A stretch of 64,000 nt of DNA from Escherichia ruysiae (lineage in GTDB: Bacteria > Pseudomonadota > Gammaproteobacteria > Enterobacterales > Enterobacteriaceae), in the NCBI RefSeq assembly GCF_902498915.1, contig NZ_CABVLQ010000001.1; one strand, given 5' to 3'. Both the position numbers and the translations under genes were made by a program. Position 1 is the first letter of the stretch, and the number at the start of each line of letters is the position of its first letter. Shown in pieces: positions 58,716 to 64,000 of the stretch. Under the pieces are notes generated by a model. The model did no database searches, was not told the origin of the DNA, and was given only the letters and a program-made list of their open reading frames with translations.

Positions 58716-59414
58716 ATGAAAATCGGCATCATTGGTGCAATGGAAGAAGAAGTTACGCTACTGCGTGACAAAATCGAAAACCGTCAAACTCTCCGTCTGG
58801 GTGGCTGTGAAATCTACACAGGTCAACTGAACGGAACCGAGGTTGCGCTTCTGAAATCGGGCATCGGTAAAGTCGCTGCGGCGCTGGGTGCGACTCTGCT
58901 GCTGGAACACTGCAAACCAGATGTGATTATTAACACCGGTTCTGCAGGGGGCCTGGCGCCAACGCTGAAAGTGGGCGATATCGTTGTCTCTGACGAAGCA
59001 CGTTATCACGACGCGGATGTCACGGCATTTGGTTATGAATATGGTCAGTTACCTGGCTGTCCGGCAGGCTTCAAAGCTGATGATAAACTGATCGCTGCCG
59101 CCGAGTCCTGCATTGCCGAACTGAATCTTAACGCTGTACGAGGCCTGATTGTCAGCGGCGACGCGTTCATCAACGGCTCTGTTGGTCTGGCGAAAATCCG
59201 CCACAATTTCCCGCAGGCCATTGCGGTAGAGATGGAAGCGACAGCTATCGCTCATGTCTGCCACAATTTTAATGTACCGTTTGTGGTGGTACGCGCCATC
59301 TCCGACGTGGCCGATCAACAGTCTCATCTCAGCTTCGACGAATTTCTGGCCGTTGCAGCCAAACAGTCCAGCCTGATGGTTGAGTCACTGGTGCAGAAAC
59401 TGGCGCATGGCTAA
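58716..59414 (+). CDS. mtn: 5'-methylthioadenosine / S-adenosylhomocysteine nucleosidase
   Basis: The 232-residue enzyme hydrolyses methylthioadenosine and S-adenosylhomocysteine, clearing by-products of SAM use and supplying the AI-2 route. The catalytic base E12 (GAMEEEV) is visible, as are GVVNTGSAGGL-like IINTGSAGGLAPTL, VEMEATAIAHV and RAISDVAD. The gene overlaps btuF by eight bases; btuF and yadS follow on the same strand. Confidence 0.97.
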   Translation: MKIGIIGAMEEEVTLLRDKIENRQTLRLGGCEIYTGQLNGTEVALLKSGIGKVAAALGATLLLEHCKPDVIINTGSAGGLAPTLKVGDIVVSDEARYHDADVTAFGYEYGQLPGCPAGFKADDKLIAAAESCIAELNLNAVRGLIVSGDAFINGSVGLAKIRHNFPQAIAVEMEATAIAHVCHNFNVPFVVVRAISDVADQQSHLSFDEFLAVAAKQSSLMVESLVQKLAHG

Positions 59415-60207
59415 GTCACTGTTCAGGGCGCTGGTCGCCCTGTCTTTTCTCGCACCGCTGTGGCTCAACGCCGCGCCGCGCGTTATCACACTTTCTCCCG
59501 CCAACACTGAACTTGCCTTTGCCGCCGGGATCACGCCGGTAGGGGTCAGCAGTTATTCCGACTATCCGCCAGAAGCGCAGAATATTGAGCAGGTTTCCAC
59601 CTGGCAAGGGATGAATCTGGAACGCATCGTGGCGCTGAAACCCGATTTGGTGGTTGCCTGGCGCGGAGGGAACGCCGAGCGGCAGGTTGACCAACTTGCT
59701 TCGCTGGGAATAAAAGTCATGTGGGTCGATGCGACAAGCATTGAACAAATTGCCGATGCGTTACGCCAACTGGCTCCCTGGAGTCCGCAACCTGACAAGG
59801 CCGGAAAAGCCGCGCAAACCTTACTGGAACAGTATGCGCAACTGAAAGCGCAATATGCTGATAAACCGAAAAAACGTGTTTTCTTACAATTCGGCATTAA
59901 TCCGCCATTCACCAGCGGAAAAGAGTCGATTCAGAACCAGATACTGGAAGTTTGCGGCGGAGAAAACATCTTTAAAGACAGTCGAGTTCCCTGGCCGCAG
60001 GTTAGCCGTGAACAAGTATTAGCACGCGCACCGCAGGCCATTGTCATCACTGGCGGAGCGGATAAAATTCCTAAAATAAAGCAATACTGGGGCGAACAAC
60101 TCAAAATTCCCGTTATTCCTCTCACAAGTGACTGGTTTGAACGCGCAAGCCCACGTATTATCCTCGCTGCACAACAACTCTGTAATGCGCTTTCACAAGT
60201 GGATTAG
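59407..60207 (+). CDS. btuF: Vitamin B12 periplasmic binding protein BtuF
   Basis: The 266-residue protein delivers B12 to the BtuCD transporter. The signal peptide ends at about residue 22 (LWLNA/APRV). The fold is the helical-backbone binding type: RVITLSPANTELAFAAG, WQGMNLERIVALKPDLVVAW, and the PRIILAAQQLCNAL end. I use ATG 59407 rather than the upstream in-frame ATG at 59380, which overlaps mtn more and breaks the signal peptide. Several residues differ from K-12 as remembered. Confidence 0.95.
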   Translation: MAKSLFRALVALSFLAPLWLNAAPRVITLSPANTELAFAAGITPVGVSSYSDYPPEAQNIEQVSTWQGMNLERIVALKPDLVVAWRGGNAERQVDQLASLGIKVMWVDATSIEQIADALRQLAPWSPQPDKAGKAAQTLLEQYAQLKAQYADKPKKRVFLQFGINPPFTSGKESIQNQILEVCGGENIFKDSRVPWPQVSREQVLARAPQAIVITGGADKIPKIKQYWGEQLKIPVIPLTSDWFERASPRIILAAQQLCNALSQVD

Positions 60208-60243
60208 CGCCTGACCTTTCAGGTGCTCAGTGGGGATTGAAAA

Positions 60244-60867
60244 ATGCTCGTCTATTGGCTGGATATAGTCGGTACAGCGGTATTTGCCATCTCCGGCGTT
60301 TTGCTGGCCGGAAAATTGCGTATGGACCCTTTTGGCGTCCTGGTTCTGGGCGTGGTTACCGCAGTAGGTGGCGGGACAATTCGCGACATGGCGCTGGATC
60401 ACGGTCCGGTATTTTGGGTGAAAGATCCCACCGATCTGGTCGTCGCGATGGTGACCAGTATGCTGACTATCGTTCTGGTACGCCAGCCAAGGCGCTTACC
60501 CAAATGGATGCTGCCGGTGCTGGATGCTGTTGGTCTGGCAGTGTTTGTTGGCATTGGTGTCAACAAAGCCTTTAATGCGGAAGCCGGTCCGTTAATCGCG
60601 GTTTGTATGGGTGTGATCACCGGCGTTGGCGGCGGGATCATCCGCGATGTACTGGCGCGCGAAGTTCCGATGATATTACGCACAGAAATCTACGCGACGG
60701 CCTGTATTATCGGCGGTATTGTCCACGCTACAGCTCATTACACCTTCTCCGTACCGCTGGAAACAGCCAGTATGATGGGAATGGTTGTAACGCTATTGAT
60801 ACGGCTGGCGGCTATTCGGTGGCATCTGAAATTGCCGACGTTTGCGCTGGATGAGAATGGGCGTTGA
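60244..60867 (+). CDS. yadS: TRIC-type inner membrane protein YadS
   Basis: The 207-residue protein has about six to seven membrane segments and two glycine-rich repeats, VTAVGGGTIRDMALD and ITGVGGGIIRDVLARE, the paired UPF0126 (TRIC-like) signature. Homologs form trimeric cation channels; the E. coli protein role is not settled. It follows btuF by about 36 bases, so mtn-btuF-yadS looks like an operon. Confidence 0.9.
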   Translation: MLVYWLDIVGTAVFAISGVLLAGKLRMDPFGVLVLGVVTAVGGGTIRDMALDHGPVFWVKDPTDLVVAMVTSMLTIVLVRQPRRLPKWMLPVLDAVGLAVFVGIGVNKAFNAEAGPLIAVCMGVITGVGGGIIRDVLAREVPMILRTEIYATACIIGGIVHATAHYTFSVPLETASMMGMVVTLLIRLAAIRWHLKLPTFALDENGR

Positions 60868-60877
60868 AGAGAGAAGG

Positions 60878-60902
60878 TGTGCCGGATAGTTTATCCGGCA
60901 CA
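60878..60902. terminator. Convergent hairpin between yadS and erpA
   Basis: A perfect 11-base stem TGTGCCGGATA/TATCCGGCACA with loop GTT lies between the two convergent genes. It has no long T run, but may end both transcripts; the GCCGGATA core is REP-like. Confidence 0.7.
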
Positions 60903-60913
60903 TTAACAGCAGA

Positions 60914-61258
60914 TTAGATGCTGAAGGAAGAACCGCAACCGCAGGTGCTTTTCGCATTCGGGTTGGTTACGATGAAGCGTGAACCTTCCAGACCTTCGGT
61001 ATAATCAACGGAACCGCCGACCAGATATTGCAGGCTCATCGGATCAACCACCAGGCCAACGCCCTGTTTTTCGATGGTCATATCGCCTTCGTTCACCTGA
61101 TCATCAAAGGTGAAACCATACTGGAAGCCGCTGCAACCGCCACCGGTGATATACACGCGTAATTTCAGATTCGGGTTATCTTCGTCAGCGATCAGGCTTT
61201 TAACTTTGTTGGCTGCTGCGTCGGTAAACTCCAGCGGCAGTGCTACGTCATCACTCAT
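60914..61258 (-). CDS. erpA: Iron-sulfur cluster insertion protein ErpA
   Basis: This 114-residue A-type carrier delivers Fe-S clusters, for example to IspG and IspH of the MEP pathway. The three cluster cysteines are C42 (TGGGCSG) and the two of TCGCGSSF near the C-terminus. The start is ATG 61258 ([11 protein letters not shown]), the known start; the longer frame adds 11 residues without family sequence. It is flanked by clcA upstream. Confidence 0.97.
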
Positions 61259-61339
61259 ATTTTGCTCCAAACGACATCGGCAATTGGGCAAATTCTAACC
61301 CAATAATAACTGCCATTATCTAATACCCTGGTATTTCGT

Positions 61340-62761
61340 TCAAGTATTCTCGCTGGCAGCCACGGCCTTGCTTCTCGCCAGCTGCTCCGCTTCCTGTTTT
61401 GCCAGCGTGCGGGCAAGAATCGCCGAGTATAACGGTTTTCCACCAGTAAATTGTGCTAATAGTGTTGCGCCAAGACCGGTAATAATCATTGGCAAAATGA
61501 GCTGATAGTTATCTGTCATCTCAAGCACCAGGATGATCCCGGTCAACGGCGCACGAACAGAGGCCGCCAGTAACGCCCCCATTCCAGCTATAGCAAATGT
61601 CCCTGCTTCAAGGTGGTATTGCGGAAATATCTCCGTGGCAGCCATGCCAAATGCCGTTCCCAAAACCGTACCGAGCGCCAGCATCGGAGCGAAAATACCG
61701 CCCGGCGCGCCAGAAGAGAAGCAGAGCAGCGTAGTGATCACTCGCGCGACAAAAATAAATATCAGCATTCCCATGCTGAAATTCCCCGCCGTAGCGATAG
61801 GAATCAGGTTAAAACCGCCGCCCGAAGTTTCTGGTGCAACGAAACCCAACAACCCGCACAGACCGCCAATCGCACCGCCCATCAACACCCATTTAGTGAT
61901 ATTGCCGCCGTGCACACGGTGCAGCAAATCCTGCATCCCCAGAACCCATTTATTAAAAACAGGGCCGAAGATACCAAAAATAATGCCGAGGATCAGATAA
62001 AGCCACAGGGTATTGAGCGGCGCGTCAGAAAGTTTACCGACGTCAATCAGCGCAACTTCATGATTAAAAATCCGATACATAATGGTCGACATAATGACGC
62101 CAATAAATACCGCTTTAATCGAAATTAACGTATAGCGAAACTGCGGACGCATCTCTTCGATAATAAATAGAATACCCGCGAGCGGCGCGTTAAAGGCCGC
62201 CGCCAGCCCCGCCGCTGCACCGGTTGCCAGCAACGTGTGGCGAGCTTCATCACCTTTCATGCGGAAAATATCAAGCACCATACGGCCAATGTTACCGCCG
62301 ATCTGCACGGTTGGTCCTTCACGCCCCAGAACCATACCACCACCGAGTGTCCCCAACCCGCCAAAGAATTTCACCGGCAAAACACGCCACCAGCGAACGG
62401 GACGTTGATCTTCCAGCGCCCCTTCAATTTCCGGAATCCCTGAACCACCTGCTTCTGGCGCGTATTTACGCACCAGAAAGTAGCCGAACATTGCCAGCAC
62501 CGCCGAACAAAGAAAAGCGACGGTTAACAGAAGTGGGTAATTATCAGCAGTATGTACCAGCGCCCCCATACGTTGGTTTTGCAACCAGGCGACGCCTTTG
62601 TCAAAAGCAACTGCAGCCAGCCCGACAAGGGTGCCGACGACCGCCGCCATAAACAAAATGGCTAACGGGGTTTTGTCGCGCTCAAGAAGTTGGCGAATCA
62701 GTTGTCTGCGTCGCAGACGCGCGGCCTGCGGTATTTCATAAGAAGGAGTTTCAGTTTTCAT
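61340..62761 (-). CDS. clcA: H+/Cl- exchange transporter ClcA
   Basis: The 473-residue homodimer exchanges two chloride for one proton and helps extreme acid resistance. The ion-binding motifs are GSGIPEIEG (106-114) and GREGPTVQ with gating E148. E203, the inner proton site, is in IIEEMRP, and the later Tyr lies in KPLYSAILART. About 18 hydrophobic segments are present. It is divergent from hemL across a 224-base gap. Confidence 0.97.
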   Translation of the reverse strand: MKTETPSYEIPQAARLRRRQLIRQLLERDKTPLAILFMAAVVGTLVGLAAVAFDKGVAWLQNQRMGALVHTADNYPLLLTVAFLCSAVLAMFGYFLVRKYAPEAGGSGIPEIEGALEDQRPVRWWRVLPVKFFGGLGTLGGGMVLGREGPTVQIGGNIGRMVLDIFRMKGDEARHTLLATGAAAGLAAAFNAPLAGILFIIEEMRPQFRYTLISIKAVFIGVIMSTIMYRIFNHEVALIDVGKLSDAPLNTLWLYLILGIIFGIFGPVFNKWVLGMQDLLHRVHGGNITKWVLMGGAIGGLCGLLGFVAPETSGGGFNLIPIATAGNFSMGMLIFIFVARVITTLLCFSSGAPGGIFAPMLALGTVLGTAFGMAATEIFPQYHLEAGTFAIAGMGALLAASVRAPLTGIILVLEMTDNYQLILPMIITGLGATLLAQFTGGKPLYSAILARTLAKQEAEQLARSKAVAASENT

Positions 62762-62985
62762 CCAATGATCACATATTGGTCATACAAATAAGATGACGGC
62801 ATTTTACTCGCTCGTTCCATGAAAATCCTTTGCAAAGCGTAATGTTTCAAATACCCAAAACTTTTATACTCTTAGAAATCCAGGTTGCAGCAGTATAAGC
62901 AACCTGATGTTTGACGAGTATTTAACTTGTTATGAATAACATAGAATAGCAGCCATTCACTTTTTCTACGAATCAGGAACCCTCC

Positions 62986-64000
62986 ATGAGTAAGTCTGAA
63001 AACCTATACAGCGCAGCGCGCGAGCTGCTCCCTGGCGGTGTGAACTCTCCTGTTCGCGCCTTTACCGGCGTGGGCGGTACTCCACTGTTTATCGAAAAAG
63101 CGGACGGCGCTTATCTGTACGACGTTGATGGCAAAGCCTATATCGATTATGTCGGTTCCTGGGGGCCGATGGTGCTGGGTCATAATCATCCGGCGATCCG
63201 CAATGCAGTGATTGAAGCCGCTGAACGTGGTCTGAGCTTTGGTGCGCCGACCGAAATGGAAGTAAAAATGGCGGAGCTGGTGACCGAACTCGTGCCGACG
63301 ATGGATATGGTGCGCATGGTGAACTCTGGCACCGAAGCAACGATGAGCGCCATCCGCCTGGCGCGTGGTTTTACCGGTCGCGACAAAATCATTAAATTCG
63401 AAGGTTGTTACCACGGCCACGCTGACTGCCTGCTGGTGAAAGCCGGTTCTGGCGCGCTCACGTTAGGTCAGCCAAACTCTCCGGGCGTTCCGGCAGATTT
63501 CGCCAAACATACCTTAACCTGTACCTATAACGATCTGGCGTCTGTACGCGCCGCGTTTGAACAGTATCCGCAAGAGATTGCCTGCATTATCGTCGAGCCA
63601 GTGGCAGGCAACATGAACTGTGTTCCTCCGCTGCCAGAGTTCCTGCCGGGTCTGCGCGCGCTGTGTGACGAGTTTGGCGCGTTGCTGATCATCGATGAAG
63701 TTATGACCGGTTTCCGCGTGGCGCTGGCAGGCGCACAGGATTATTACGGCGTGGTGCCGGATCTTACCTGCCTGGGCAAAATCATCGGCGGTGGGATGCC
63801 AGTAGGCGCATTCGGCGGTCGTCGTGATGTAATGGATGCACTGGCTCCGACCGGCCCGGTCTATCAGGCTGGTACGCTTTCCGGTAACCCAATTGCGATG
63901 GCAGCAGGTTTCGCCTGTCTGAATGAAGTCGCGCAGCCGGGCATTCACGAAACGCTGAATGAGTTAACCACGCGTCTGGCAGAAGGTCTGCTGGAAGCGG
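62986..64000 (+). CDS. hemL: Glutamate-1-semialdehyde 2,1-aminomutase (3' end cut by window)
   Basis: The first 338 codons are present out of about 426. The class III aminotransferase moves the amino group to form 5-aminolevulinate for heme and tetrapyrroles, after HemA. The start ATG 62986 has an AGGAAC site upstream. PLP parts are NSGTEATMSAIRLARG, the IIDEVMTGFRVA block with the aspartate, and K265 in CLGKIIGGGMP. The frame runs open to the window end. Confidence 0.97.
   Translation, partial: MSKSENLYSAARELLPGGVNSPVRAFTGVGGTPLFIEKADGAYLYDVDGKAYIDYVGSWGPMVLGHNHPAIRNAVIEAAERGLSFGAPTEMEVKMAELVTELVPTMDMVRMVNSGTEATMSAIRLARGFTGRDKIIKFEGCYHGHADCLLVKAGSGALTLGQPNSPGVPADFAKHTLTCTYNDLASVRAAFEQYPQEIACIIVEPVAGNMNCVPPLPEFLPGLRALCDEFGALLIIDEVMTGFRVALAGAQDYYGVVPDLTCLGKIIGGGMPVGAFGGRRDVMDALAPTGPVYQAGTLSGNPIAMAAGFACLNEVAQPGIHETLNELTTRLAEGLLEA

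Overview
This is Escherichia chromosome, E. coli or a very close relative. I recognise nearly every protein as the E. coli ortholog at its usual length, and the gene order follows the K-12 block running from aspV and rrnH through the lpx/bam cluster to hemL. A few proteins (gloB, yafE, btuF) carry more substitutions than I remember between ordinary E. coli strains. A divergent lineage or sister species is therefore possible, but I could not compute identity. The window is shown opposite to the usual K-12 map direction. I saw no CRISPR array, insertion sequence or prophage.

Layout. 1-2775 holds the last three genes of a type VI secretion cluster (tssF partial, tssG, tssA), ending next to tRNA-Asp aspV, where K-12 has yafT. 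2922-10983 is housekeeping: dnaQ/rnhA, yafS, gloB, mltD, yafE, yafD, yafC and dkgB. 11146-16844 is a complete rRNA operon on the minus strand (P1, P2, boxA, 16S, tRNA-Ile, tRNA-Ala, 23S, 5S) followed by aspU, with an unusual spacer after the 5S gene. 16888-28246 carries gmhB, the MetJ-controlled metNIQ operon, rcsF, trmO, proS, yaeF, nlpE, arfB, yaeQ, yaeP, rof, tilS and yaeR. 28256-28844 is a short AT-rich accessory segment encoding a DUF4282 membrane protein at the position where K-12 has ldcC. 28887-48595 is the large minus-strand envelope and translation block: accA, dnaE, rnhB, lpxB, lpxA, fabZ, lpxD, skp, bamA, rseP, cdsA, uppS, dxr, frr, pyrH, tsf, rpsB. 48963-64000 contains map, glnD, dapD, yaeH, cdaR, degP, dgt, mtn-btuF-yadS, erpA, clcA and the start of hemL.

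How the genes work together. fabZ, lpxD, lpxA and lpxB act on shared (3R)-hydroxyacyl-ACP in membrane lipid and lipid A synthesis. Skp, BamA, RseP and DegP make, protect or police outer membrane proteins. NlpE and RcsF are lipoprotein sensors for the Cpx and Rcs stress pathways, and the degP promoter here shows both a sigma-E promoter and a CpxR box.

Main departures from the K-12 layout: a T6SS cluster at aspV; ldcC missing and replaced by a small membrane-protein locus; yaeI missing between dapD and yaeH; an in-frame amber codon at codon 12 of cdaR; and a spacer between 5S rRNA and aspU that repeats the 5S tail and carries extra hairpins.
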